From: Methylobacterium adhaesivum
Lineage (GTDB): Bacteria > Pseudomonadota > Alphaproteobacteria > Rhizobiales > Beijerinckiaceae
Reading direction: 5' to 3'
DNA length: 64,000 nt
NCBI RefSeq assembly: GCF_022179065.1
Contig: NZ_BPQD01000039.1
Coordinates: 62,001-126,000 of the forward strand
Shown: one piece after another, positions 36,118 to 43,741 of the stretch
Layout of the letters: each line of letters starts with the position of its first letter
Position numbering within the stretch: position 1 is the first letter of the stretch
Notes under the pieces: model-generated
What the model saw: only the letters and a program-made list of their open reading frames with translations
Told to the model about the DNA's origin: nothing
Databases searched by the model: none
Made by a program: the position numbers and the translations under genes

Positions 36118-36738
36118 TCAGAGACGGGCCTGGATCCGGCGGGCGATCTCGCCAAGACGTTGTTCGAGGAGCGTCGGAACCTCGCAGACATAGGTCAGGG
36201 ACTGACTGCGCTCCTGGAAGATGCGCCGATCCCAGGCGAACTTCGTCTCGAGCTCGGAGGCTTCCTTAGGCATGTCGCGGGCATCCTGAGCGCTTGGTCC
36301 GTCCTTGGTGGCGCTGATCTTGTCGGCTTCGTCGCGGATGCGCTCGGCCATGCGGCGCTGGCCCTGGGCATAGCGCCCGATGCCGGCCACGACCTTGTTG
36401 CGCTCGCCATTGATCACCTCGAATACGCCGGCGAACACCCGCGTCAGGCGCTTGTCCTTCTCAGGCCCCGCGGCCTGCGCGAAGGCGTCGAGGAGCGGAT
36501 CGACGTCGTCGAGCGGCGTGCGGCGCGAGGCGATCTTCTGGGCGAGCTGCGCCGCCTCGAAATCGTCTCCCCAGGCGCCGGCCTCGGCGAGGTCCGGCCC
36601 GGTCCAGACGGTGCCGGGGCTCAAGGTCGAGACCTTTCGCTGGACGCAGGGCCAGTCGGGATCGCCCTTGGGCTGGGCGAGGGCGGGGCTGGCCAGCAGG
36701 CCGAGGCCCAGAAGCGTAAGGCTACACAAGCGGATCAT
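36118..36738 (-). CDS. Exported protein of the lanthanide ABC cluster (LutG position)
   Basis: The 206-residue protein has a signal peptide (cleavage near ALAQP, residue 21), one cysteine early in the mature chain (WPCVQRKV) and another near the end (LTYVCEVP). The remainder is long and helical, with many charged residues. It overlaps the permease stop by four bases (ATGA). It occupies the place of the exported protein lutG after the ATPase and permease in the M. extorquens lut cluster. No enzymatic motif is visible; the function is unknown but periplasmic. Confidence 0.78.
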   Translation of the reverse strand: MIRLCSLTLLGLGLLASPALAQPKGDPDWPCVQRKVSTLSPGTVWTGPDLAEAGAWGDDFEAAQLAQKIASRRTPLDDVDPLLDAFAQAAGPEKDKRLTRVFAGVFEVINGERNKVVAGIGRYAQGQRRMAERIRDEADKISATKDGPSAQDARDMPKEASELETKFAWDRRIFQERSQSLTYVCEVPTLLEQRLGEIARRIQARL

Positions 36739-37610
36739 GCGGAATCTCCGGCCGGGCCGCCACGCCGGGCCATGATGCCCCGGCCGGGATCGTAGGCCAC
36801 GACGGCGAGGGTGAAAAAGGCGAGGGTGGTGCCGACGACGACGGCGCAGGCGAGCGGCGCGAACTGCCCGTAGAGGGCGAAGCGCACGAGCTGCACCGCA
36901 TGCGTGAAGGGGTTGGCCATGCAGATGAGGTAGAGCGTCTCGGACGATTCGCGGATGCGCCAGAGTGGGTAGAGGGCCGACGAGGCGAAGAACATCGGGA
37001 AGATCACGAAGTTCATCACGCTGGCGAAGTTCTCGAGCTGCTTGACCATGGACGACAGAAGAAGGCCGATGGAGCCGAGCATGAGGCCGGCGGCGATGAA
37101 GGCCGGCAGGGCTGCGACGTAGCCGATGGCCGGGATGTCGAGCTCCCAGAACCAAGCGATGGCCAGGAACGCGTAGGCCTGCACCACCGAGACCGTCACC
37201 CCGGCGATGAGCTTGGCGAGCAGCAGCAGCCAGCGCGGATAGGGGCTGGTGAGCAGCACCTTCATCGAGCCGACCTCGCGGTCGTAGACCATCGAGAGAG
37301 ACGATTGCATGCCGTTGAACAGCTGGATCATCACGGCGAGGCCCGGCACCACGTAGACCTCGTAGAGCACGTAGGTCTGGTAGGGCGGCTCGATGGAGAC
37401 GCCGAGGGTGTTGCGGAAGCCCGCCGCGAAGATGAACAGCCACACGAGGGGCCGCACCAGGGCGGAGAAGAACCGCTCCTTCTGATTGAAGAACCGCAGC
37501 AGCTCGCGCCGGACGATACCGCCGAGGCAGATGAGGTAGCCGACCGCATCGAGGCGCCCGAGATGCGCCACGGGCCTGTCGCCGGGGACGGGAGCGAGGG
37601 TGTTGCTCAT
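36735..37610 (-). CDS. lutF: ABC-2 type permease, lanthanide/PQQ-alcohol dehydrogenase-associated (LutF)
   Basis: The 291-residue protein has about six membrane helices and the ABC-2 permease pattern (VYDREVGSMKVLLTSPYPRW loop, then FPMFFASSALYPLW). It overlaps both neighbours by four bases. The family sits in clusters linked with PQQ-dependent alcohol dehydrogenase systems. In M. extorquens the LutAEF transporter moves lanthanide, probably as a chelate, into the cytoplasm. ABC-2 permeases elsewhere are usually exporters, so the direction is taken from the M. extorquens work and not from this sequence. Confidence 0.87.
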   Translation of the reverse strand: MSNTLAPVPGDRPVAHLGRLDAVGYLICLGGIVRRELLRFFNQKERFFSALVRPLVWLFIFAAGFRNTLGVSIEPPYQTYVLYEVYVVPGLAVMIQLFNGMQSSLSMVYDREVGSMKVLLTSPYPRWLLLLAKLIAGVTVSVVQAYAFLAIAWFWELDIPAIGYVAALPAFIAAGLMLGSIGLLLSSMVKQLENFASVMNFVIFPMFFASSALYPLWRIRESSETLYLICMANPFTHAVQLVRFALYGQFAPLACAVVVGTTLAFFTLAVVAYDPGRGIMARRGGPAGDSA

Positions 37611-38365
37611 GCGGCCTGCCTCGCGGGTTCGGCGACGAGGCGGCGGAAGGCGGCCTCCAGGGTTTCGGTGCCCTGCGCGATGGAGCCGGCGGTGCCGCGC
37701 GCCACGATGCGACCCCGGTGCAGGACCACCGCCGCGTCGCCCGCCTCGATCTCCTCGAAGATGTGAGTCGCCCACAGGACCGACAGCCCCTCCTCCCGCA
37801 CCAGGGCGCGCACGATCGCGACGATGTCGGCCCGCGATTCGAGGTCGAGGCCGACCGTGGGCTCATCGAGGAGGAGCAGGCGCGGGCCATGGATCAGGGA
37901 CCGGGCGATCTCGATCCGCCGGGACTGACCGCCCGACAGGGTGCGGACCTTGTCGTCGCGCCGATCCGCGAGGCCGACGCGGACGAGCAACGTCGCGATC
38001 CGCTCCTTGGCCGCCCGGCGGGTCATGCCGTGCAGACTCGCGTGATAGAGGAGGTTCTGCGCCACCGTCAGGTCGGTATCGAGGGTGCGGGCCTGGAACA
38101 CCACCCCGAGGCGGGCCAGCGCCCGGCTCGGCTCCCGGTCGAGGGCATGGCCGAGGATCGAGACCCGGCCGTCCTGGTTCGCGTAGAGCCGGGTGATCAC
38201 CGAGAACAGCGTCGTCTTGCCCGCTCCGTTGGGGCCGAGCAGGGCGGTGAACGCCCCGCGTGCCACGGTGAGGGACACGTCCGACAGGGCCGCCCGCGTG
38301 CCAAAGCGGTGGCTCACGTTGGCGACGTCGAGGGCGGCGCCCTCGCTCACGGGGGCGCGGCTCAA
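37607..38365 (-). CDS. lutE: ABC transporter ATP-binding protein, lanthanide cluster (LutE)
   Basis: The ATPase (about 252 residues) has Walker A GPNGAGKTT, signature LSGGQSRRIEIARSL, Walker B LLLLDEPTVGLD and the H-loop ATHIFEE, with a DrrA/CcmA-like overall pattern. The start is uncertain: TTG at 38365 gives a TTGA overlap with the preceding stop, in keeping with the coupled genes here, while GTG at 38350 would give 247 residues. It pairs with the adjacent ABC-2 permease. Confidence 0.88.
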   Translation of the reverse strand: MSRAPVSEGAALDVANVSHRFGTRAALSDVSLTVARGAFTALLGPNGAGKTTLFSVITRLYANQDGRVSILGHALDREPSRALARLGVVFQARTLDTDLTVAQNLLYHASLHGMTRRAAKERIATLLVRVGLADRRDDKVRTLSGGQSRRIEIARSLIHGPRLLLLDEPTVGLDLESRADIVAIVRALVREEGLSVLWATHIFEEIEAGDAAVVLHRGRIVARGTAGSIAQGTETLEAAFRRLVAEPARQAA

Positions 38366-38604
38366 GGCTTCAACGCCCGGCGTGCATCGCCGACGGCATC
38401 GAGGCACTCATCGAACTCGCCCTCCCCCTGCTCGCGCTCGGCGACGCGAAGCGCCTTTTTGAGCTTTCCCAGAAGAGGTTCGGCCGGGGTCTTGTCGAGT
38501 TCCATCCGGATCATGCCGATCCCGTCCGCACAGGCGGCCTTGTCGTCGGCCAGCGCCGGACCGGCGATCAGCAACGCCGCGAGGGCGAGGGAGGGGACGC
38601 GCAT
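38362..38604 (-). CDS. Tiny periplasmic two-cysteine protein (LanD/LutD-like candidate)
   Basis: The 80-residue precursor has a signal peptide (cleavage near ALADD), leaving about 61 residues (6-7 kDa) with only two cysteines, C25 and C67, and two amphipathic helices around a KTPAEP turn. Acidic residues cluster near both ends. Size, location and cluster position fit LanD, a small periplasmic lanthanide-binding protein reported from the M. extorquens lanthanide-uptake cluster, but I am matching from memory of its size and context, not from an alignment. It lies 11 bases after the cupredoxin-like gene and overlaps the ATPase start. Confidence 0.7.
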   Translation of the reverse strand: MRVPSLALAALLIAGPALADDKAACADGIGMIRMELDKTPAEPLLGKLKKALRVAEREQGEGEFDECLDAVGDARRALKP

Positions 38605-38615
38605 CCGGGACCTGC

Positions 38616-39050
38616 CTACTTCACGATGAACTTGCCGGTCATGCCCTTGGCCTCGAGGCCATGGACCGACCAGGGATACTCGCCCGGCTTGATCGCCACG
38701 AACTCGATGGCGATCTCGCCCGGATCGTCGAATTCCAGATGGTCCGGTGGGCCGCTGCCGTGGATCTCGAGGTGCTGGATGACGATCTGGTTGAACCAGA
38801 TGTTGCGGAAGAACTCGGTGGCGTAGAACTTGTACTCCTGCCGGCCCTTGGCGACGATGCGCAGGCGGTAGGCCTTGCCGGATTCGAGTTCGATCTCGCG
38901 GTTTTCGACCACGAAATCGTTGCCCTCCTCGTTACCGAGGACGAGGTCGGGCAGGTTCGACCGCTTCTTCGTGAGGTCGAGGGCCAGCGCCGGCCCGGCC
39001 ATCGTCCAGGCGGCGAGCCCGAGGGCTGCCGCGCACATCGCTCGTTTCAT
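38616..39050 (-). CDS. Periplasmic cupredoxin-like protein of the lanthanide cluster
   Basis: The 144-residue precursor has a signal peptide (cleavage near ALALD, about residue 24) and a beta-rich mature part of cupredoxin-like type (VVENREIELESGKAYRLRI, PGEYPWSVHGLEAKGMTGKF). A classical type 1 copper site (Cys plus two His plus Met) is not evident: no cysteine remains in the mature chain, though H94, H98, H105 and H134 are present. It could bind another metal or none. It occupies the third position of the cluster (lutC position). A start at 39071 is also possible. Confidence 0.76.
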   Translation of the reverse strand: MKRAMCAAALGLAAWTMAGPALALDLTKKRSNLPDLVLGNEEGNDFVVENREIELESGKAYRLRIVAKGRQEYKFYATEFFRNIWFNQIVIQHLEIHGSGPPDHLEFDDPGEIAIEFVAIKPGEYPWSVHGLEAKGMTGKFIVK

Positions 39051-39132
39051 CACGTCCGCCAATCCTTTCATTTGCCGTCCAGGAGCCTTCGGCACGCCGC
39101 CGCGCATCGGGCGGGCGATCCCCGCAAAAAGA

Positions 39133-40134
39133 TCAGTTCGGCGAGACCGCCACGCCCCAGGGCAGCAGCCCCACGGGAATGCTCTTGACCACTTTCTCGG
39201 CCGCGACGTCGACCACCGAGATGTCGTTGGACGAGCCATTGGTGGAGAACAGCAGCTTCTGGTCCGGCGTGAAGGCGAGCTGCCAGACGCGCTGACCGAC
39301 GGGCAGGTACTTCTCGACCGCGTAGGTCTTGGCATCGACGACGGCGATGCGGTTGGCGGGGCCCAGCGCCACGAACGCCTTCGTGCCGTCCTTGGTGATG
39401 CGGATGCCCACGGGCTGGATCGCCTCGTCGTTCACGCTCGGGATCTTGAACGTGATCTTCTTCACCACACGGCGCGCTGCGACATCGATGACGCTCACCG
39501 TGCCGCCGACTTCAGCCGACACCCAGAGGAACTTGCCGTCGGCCGTGAACTCGGCGAACCGGGGGCGGGCATCCACCAGCACGTTGTCGATCACCTGGAA
39601 GGTCGTGGTGTCGATGAAGTGGGCCATGTTGGTGGTCTCGGAGGTGTTGACGAGGACCTTCCCGTCCGGGGACAGGCCCATCCCCTCCGGCTCGACCCCG
39701 ACGGGCACCTCGGCCATGACCTTGTTCTTCTCGACGTCGATGACCGTGACCTGGCTGTCGTCCTCGTTGGCGACGTAGAGCAGGTTGCCCTCGGGGCCGA
39801 GGATGAACTGCTCCGGGTCCGGCCCGGACCGGAGCGAGCGAACGACCTTGCCGGTGCTGGTATCGAGGACGTCGATCCGGTCGTCGTCGCTGGCGCAGAC
39901 GAAGAGCTCCTTGCCGTCCTTGCTCGTGGTGACGCCGCGCGGGCGGCGACCGACCTTCCAGGTGCCGGTGACCGCCATGGTCTCGCTGTCGATGACGCTG
40001 ACGGAATTGCCCTTCTCGTTGGTCACGTAGACCGTGTAGGCGCTTGCCGACCCGGTGCCGGCCAGGGTCGTGGCGGCGAGGAGCGCCCATGCCACGACCG
40101 ATCCCGACGCGTTCGCCCTGAAGCCGCGGCTCAT
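39133..40134 (-). CDS. YVTN-type beta-propeller, PQQ-catabolism-associated, periplasmic
   Basis: The 333-residue protein has a signal peptide (cleavage near SASAYTV) and about seven repeats of the YVTNEKGNSVSVIDSETM type, forming a seven-bladed propeller. It matches the PQQ-dependent catabolism-associated beta-propeller family, found beside ABC genes of PQQ alcohol dehydrogenase systems. The start ATG at 40134 has GAGGAGG upstream. It is the second gene of the lanthanide cluster (lutB position). No PQQ-contacting tryptophan-docking motif or catalytic Asp is visible, so it is more likely a binding or scaffold protein than a dehydrogenase. Confidence 0.85.
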   Translation of the reverse strand: MSRGFRANASGSVVAWALLAATTLAGTGSASAYTVYVTNEKGNSVSVIDSETMAVTGTWKVGRRPRGVTTSKDGKELFVCASDDDRIDVLDTSTGKVVRSLRSGPDPEQFILGPEGNLLYVANEDDSQVTVIDVEKNKVMAEVPVGVEPEGMGLSPDGKVLVNTSETTNMAHFIDTTTFQVIDNVLVDARPRFAEFTADGKFLWVSAEVGGTVSVIDVAARRVVKKITFKIPSVNDEAIQPVGIRITKDGTKAFVALGPANRIAVVDAKTYAVEKYLPVGQRVWQLAFTPDQKLLFSTNGSSNDISVVDVAAEKVVKSIPVGLLPWGVAVSPN

Positions 40135-40285
40135 CCTGTGTCCTCCTCGGGCCCACCGCTGTCTCGCGCGCGGTTGGGTCTGGTGTCTTATTATAGTGCA
40201 GCCCCGTCTCACAGGGAGCGCCGGATCGCAAGCCGCGCAGTCACGCGTTGCCGCAGCCCCGGCGGGTCATGAAGCTCCCGGTCGA

Positions 40286-41527
40286 TCAGGGAAATTTGCA
40301 GGTGGTCTCGGGCAGGTCGATCCCGAGGGTATCCAGCGGCGTGCGCTGGTGCGTGAAGCCCTGCTCGGGCGCGACCGAGACCATGGCTTTGGGCTGCACC
40401 ACGATCACCGGCTGGCGCAGCTGGTGGTCCCATGGGCGGTAGGTCAGGGATACGCCCTTGTAGGCCGGCAGACTGAAGGCCGGATCGGCGAAATAGGGGG
40501 CGAGCACCGTGGGGTCGGCGGTCTTCTTCTGCGTCGCCGCCTCGCCGATGGAGCGCACGGCCGCCCAGGCCTGATAGTCGAGGGGCCGCATGAGGCGCCC
40601 GGCCTGACGCCGGAACCGGTTCTGCGCCTGGGCCGCGCCCCAGGTCTCCAGGGTCGGGTGCCAGGTGGTGGCGATGAGCCCTTGCGTACCGGCCACGGGA
40701 CGCGGATCGACGGTGCGGAACGGAACGTAGTCACCCCAGTCGTTCGCCTCGTCGGCCACGATGGCGAGGTCGTAATCGACGCCCCGGGTGAACACCATCG
40801 CCTCGGACCGGGTCGGGGTGTCGCCCCGCGCCTTGGCCAGCGGCCCGAAGGTCCAGGGTTTTTCGGCCGTGATCTTGAGGTTGAACTTGCGCGCGGAGTT
40901 CTTGAACGCCTCGGCGTAGAGACGATCGTTGTCCTGCGGGCCGGTGATGAGGAACATCTTGCGCCAGCGCATCAGGGTGAAGAACTGCGCCAGGGCATCC
41001 GTCTGCATCGCCCGGCTGGGGATGACGTGGAACACGTTTTTCCGGCAATCGGCGCCCCGCAGGCGGTCGTCGGGGGCGGCGGCGTTGAAGACCGTGACGC
41101 CCTCCCCCTTCACCGCGTCGGCGACCGCCAGCACCTCGTCGGCGGGAAGCGCCAGGACGAGGAACTTGAGGCCCCGGCCCGCCAGTTCCCGGGCGGAATC
41201 GACGGCGCTCTTCGTCCCGTCGAGGGCGATCTCGTCGAGGGCATAGGTCTGCTTGGTGAAGCGGCCCGTCGTGTTGTTGTCCTTGATCGCCATGCGGGCG
41301 CCGGCGACCGCCTCGTCCTCGGGCGCCGCCTCGGCGTCGTAGGACGAAGGCGCGGGCTCGGGCCGATAGAGAAACCCGATGCGGGTCTCCGTCGCGGCCG
41401 GCACGGGCGCGGGCCCGGCTTCCTCCGCCGAGCGCGCCGGTTCCTGCGCGGCAGCCGGAGGGGACCACGGCCCGCACAGACCGAGGAGGAGAACGGGGAT
41501 GAGGGGAAAGCGTGTGGAAGCGTGCAT
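40286..41527 (-). CDS. lutA: Periplasmic substrate-binding protein of the lanthanide/PQQ ABC transporter (LutA)
   Basis: The 413-residue protein has a signal peptide (cleavage near PAAAQEP) and the periplasmic-binding-protein type I fold related to branched-chain amino acid receptors (TRIGFLYRPEP, ARMAIKDNNTTGRF, LVLALPADEVLAVADAV, LITGPQDNDRLYAEAF). It belongs to the binding-protein group associated with PQQ alcohol dehydrogenase ABC systems. It is the first gene of the minus-strand cluster and diverges from the DUF2380-type gene. In M. extorquens the corresponding gene is lutA, part of the lanthanide transporter; the true ligand may be a chelate. Confidence 0.87.
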   Translation of the reverse strand: MHASTRFPLIPVLLLGLCGPWSPPAAAQEPARSAEEAGPAPVPAATETRIGFLYRPEPAPSSYDAEAAPEDEAVAGARMAIKDNNTTGRFTKQTYALDEIALDGTKSAVDSARELAGRGLKFLVLALPADEVLAVADAVKGEGVTVFNAAAPDDRLRGADCRKNVFHVIPSRAMQTDALAQFFTLMRWRKMFLITGPQDNDRLYAEAFKNSARKFNLKITAEKPWTFGPLAKARGDTPTRSEAMVFTRGVDYDLAIVADEANDWGDYVPFRTVDPRPVAGTQGLIATTWHPTLETWGAAQAQNRFRRQAGRLMRPLDYQAWAAVRSIGEAATQKKTADPTVLAPYFADPAFSLPAYKGVSLTYRPWDHQLRQPVIVVQPKAMVSVAPEQGFTHQRTPLDTLGIDLPETTCKFP

Positions 41528-41750
41528 GCGGCCGGCACGCTAGCAACATTGCCCGTCCCGGCTCAATCGACGTTTGATAAGGATATCATAAGCATTCGCC
41601 ACGAGCGCGCCCCCCTCGCGCTGGAAGCGCCCGGCGGGATGCGGCGCCATGCCGGGATCGCCACGCATTCCCCGGCGTTGCCTGCCGAGGAACCGGGCCT
41701 CATGGTGCCGAAAGGTCCGGGCCGGCGCCCGATCCGAGACGAGGGAGTTC
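41528..41750. promoter_or_regulatory. Divergent promoter region of the lanthanide cluster
   Basis: This 223-bp region separates lutA from the plus-strand DUF2380-type gene. The part next to lutA (41565-41600) is AT-rich, with a partly symmetrical TTGATAAGGATATCATAA stretch that could hold a promoter or operator. GAGGGAG (41741-41747) serves the plus-strand gene. Lanthanide-responsive control would act here, but no known site can be named. Confidence 0.5.
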
Positions 41751-42281
41751 ATGACGTCACCGATCCCCTTCCCCCGTGCCGGACGCGTTTGCGCGAGTCT
41801 CGCCCTCCTCCTCGCCCTCGCGGCGCCCGCGCGGGCCGCGCCCGAAACGGCGGCGATCTTCGGGATCGAACTGTTCGATCCGGGCGTGGTCGGGGGCCGC
41901 AAGGCGCGGCCGGACGAGACCCGGCGCCTCGGCCTCGTCACCGACGAATTGCGCAAGGCGCTGGGCGAGGCCGTGGAGCCCGTCGACGTCGCCCCCCAGG
42001 CCGCCGAGATCGCCAAGCAGGCGCCCCTCTACAAGTGTGACGGCTGCGCGGCCGCCATCGCCAAGGCCCTCGGGGCGAACCTCGCCGTCAGCGGCTACGT
42101 CGAGAAGGGCTCCAACCAGATCTTCAACCTCACGGTCACCATCACGGAGGCCGCCACCGGCAAGGTCGTGCGCGGGGGCCGGGTGGTGATCCGCGCCGAC
42201 ACCGACGACACCTGGGCGCATGCCATGCGCTGGGTGGTGAAGAACCGCCTGCTGGCCGAGCCCCTGCCGAACCGCTCGTGA
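41751..42281 (+). CDS. DUF2380/DUF3280-type exported protein, methylotrophy-associated
   Basis: The 176-residue precursor has a signal peptide (cleavage near ARAAPE, about residue 29) and a domain resembling DUF2380/DUF3280 (AAIFGIELFDPG, KCDGCAAAIAKALGANLAVSGYV, IFNLTVTITEAATGKVV). A CxxC (KCDGC) is prominent. These proteins are found beside PQQ-linked ABC clusters; the activity is unknown. The start ATG at 41751 follows GAGGGAG. It diverges from lutA and precedes the cofactor genes by 120 bases. Confidence 0.75.
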   Translation: MTSPIPFPRAGRVCASLALLLALAAPARAAPETAAIFGIELFDPGVVGGRKARPDETRRLGLVTDELRKALGEAVEPVDVAPQAAEIAKQAPLYKCDGCAAAIAKALGANLAVSGYVEKGSNQIFNLTVTITEAATGKVVRGGRVVIRADTDDTWAHAMRWVVKNRLLAEPLPNRS

Positions 42282-42401
42282 CGGCGCCGGTTTTTTGGTA
42301 GGGCCACTTTGCGTTTGGGCCACGCGGGTCCACGTGATCAGCAGCGGGACGCCGTCGGGCGTCGATGCCCCATCCGAGTCCGAGCGAGTCCGAAAACTGT
42401 C

Positions 42402-43130
42402 GTGTTGACGCCCTCCCCCTTCGATCCTGCCTCCGGCGAAGCCGCTCCGCGCCTCCTCGTGAGCGTGCGCGATGCCGACGAGGCGCTGGCCGCCGCCCTC
42501 GCGGGCGCGGACCTCGTCGATGCCAAGGACCCGGAGCGCGGGGCGCTCGGCGCCCTCCCCGTTGAGATCGTGCGGGGTCTCGTGGCGCAGATCGGCGGCC
42601 GTGCCGTCACCAGCGCCGTAGCGGGAGAACCGGCGGATGGAACCGCTCTGGCCGCGTGCGTCGCCGCCATGGCGGCCACGGGCGTGGATTACGTGAAGGT
42701 CGCCGTGCAGGCCGGCTTCCCCGACGCGGCCTTGGCCGAGGCGGCGTCGGCGGCCCCCGGCCGGCTCATCGGCGTGCTGTTCGCCGAAGGCGCGCCGGAC
42801 ACCAACCTGATGCCGCGCCTGGCGTCGGCCGGGTTCATCGGCGCCATGATCGACACGGCGACGAAGGACGGGCGCCGCCTGCCCGACCTCCTGCCGGCCC
42901 CGGCGCTCGCGGCCTTCACCCGGGCCTGCCGCGAACACGGCCTCGTCTCGGGCCTCGCCGGCTCCCTCGCTCTCGCCGACATCGCGCCCCTCTCCGTCCT
43001 CGGGGCCCATTATCTCGGTTTCCGAGGCGGCCTGTGCCGCGACAGCGACCGCACGAACGGCCTCGATCCGGTCCGGGTCGCGCTGGCCGTCAAAACCCTT
43101 CGTGCCAGCGCCCGGCGGAACGCCGCATGA
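42402..43130 (+). CDS. mfnB: (5-formylfuran-3-yl)methyl phosphate synthase (MfnB-like)
   Basis: The 242-residue protein matches MfnB (DUF556), which makes the furan ring precursor of methanofuran/methylofuran from two glyceraldehyde-3-phosphates. The lysine segments fit: VDAKDPERGALGALP and YVKVAVQAG, plus the glycine-rich LGAHYLGFRGGLC near the C-terminus. The start is GTG at 42402 (TTG at 42405 also possible). The stop overlaps the next gene by ATGA. In methylotrophs such as M. extorquens, methylofuran serves formaldehyde oxidation through the formyltransferase/hydrolase complex. Confidence 0.9.
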   Translation: MLTPSPFDPASGEAAPRLLVSVRDADEALAAALAGADLVDAKDPERGALGALPVEIVRGLVAQIGGRAVTSAVAGEPADGTALAACVAAMAATGVDYVKVAVQAGFPDAALAEAASAAPGRLIGVLFAEGAPDTNLMPRLASAGFIGAMIDTATKDGRRLPDLLPAPALAAFTRACREHGLVSGLAGSLALADIAPLSVLGAHYLGFRGGLCRDSDRTNGLDPVRVALAVKTLRASARRNAA

Positions 43131-43741
43131 TCGCAAACCTCACGGTGGTGAAGGTCGGCGGCAGCCTCGTGTCGGAGGCGGCTCGCCTGCGCGCCGTTCT
43201 GGCCGACCTCGCGGCGGGCGATGACGGCCCCTGCGTGGTGGTTCCGGGCGGCGGCCCCTTCGCCGACGCGGTGCGCGCCTCCCAGGCTACCCTCGGCTTC
43301 GACGACGCCCTCGCCCATCGCCTCGCCCTCGACGCCATGGGGCGCATGGCCGAGGTCTTCTGCGCCCTCGAACCGCGCCTGCGCATCGCCGCGTCCTGGG
43401 ATGCGGGATCGGCGATCCTCGCCCAAGGGGGCATTCCGGTCTGGGACCCCGTCGACCTCAAACAGGGCCACCCCGGAATTCCCGAGACCTGGGCCGTGAC
43501 CTCCGACAGCCTCGCCCTGTGGCTCGCCACGCAGTGGCGCGCGCGGCGCTGCCTCCTCGTCAAATCCATCGACCGCCCGGCCGGTGCCGGGCTGCCGGAT
43601 CTCGCGCACCTCGGCCTCGTCGACGCGGCCTTTGCCGATTTCGCCGGGCGCTATCCCGGCACCATCGAGATCCGGGGCCCCGGCGCGGCCGGCACCAGTT
43701 TTGCCGGCACCGGCGCAGCAGGCACGAGGGCCGCCGCATGA
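43127..43741 (+). CDS. Amino acid kinase-family protein (MfnE-like)
   Basis: The 204-residue protein has the amino acid kinase fold: VVKVGGSLVSEAARL at the start, the CVVVPGGGPFADAVR nucleotide loop, and WAVTSDSLALWLA. In archaea the homologue MfnE phosphorylates the aminomethylfuran intermediate to its diphosphate. Its place directly after mfnB, with ATGA overlaps on both sides, supports that step here. The C-terminus has a short Ala/Gly/Thr-rich tail with GTSFAGTGAAGTRAAA. Confidence 0.85.
   Translation: MIANLTVVKVGGSLVSEAARLRAVLADLAAGDDGPCVVVPGGGPFADAVRASQATLGFDDALAHRLALDAMGRMAEVFCALEPRLRIAASWDAGSAILAQGGIPVWDPVDLKQGHPGIPETWAVTSDSLALWLATQWRARRCLLVKSIDRPAGAGLPDLAHLGLVDAAFADFAGRYPGTIEIRGPGAAGTSFAGTGAAGTRAAA

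Noticed and set aside
36034-36795. Plus-strand gene opposite the LutG-position protein
   Set aside because: It has no signal or domain, and the minus-strand gene is supported by a signal peptide, an ATGA overlap and cluster position.
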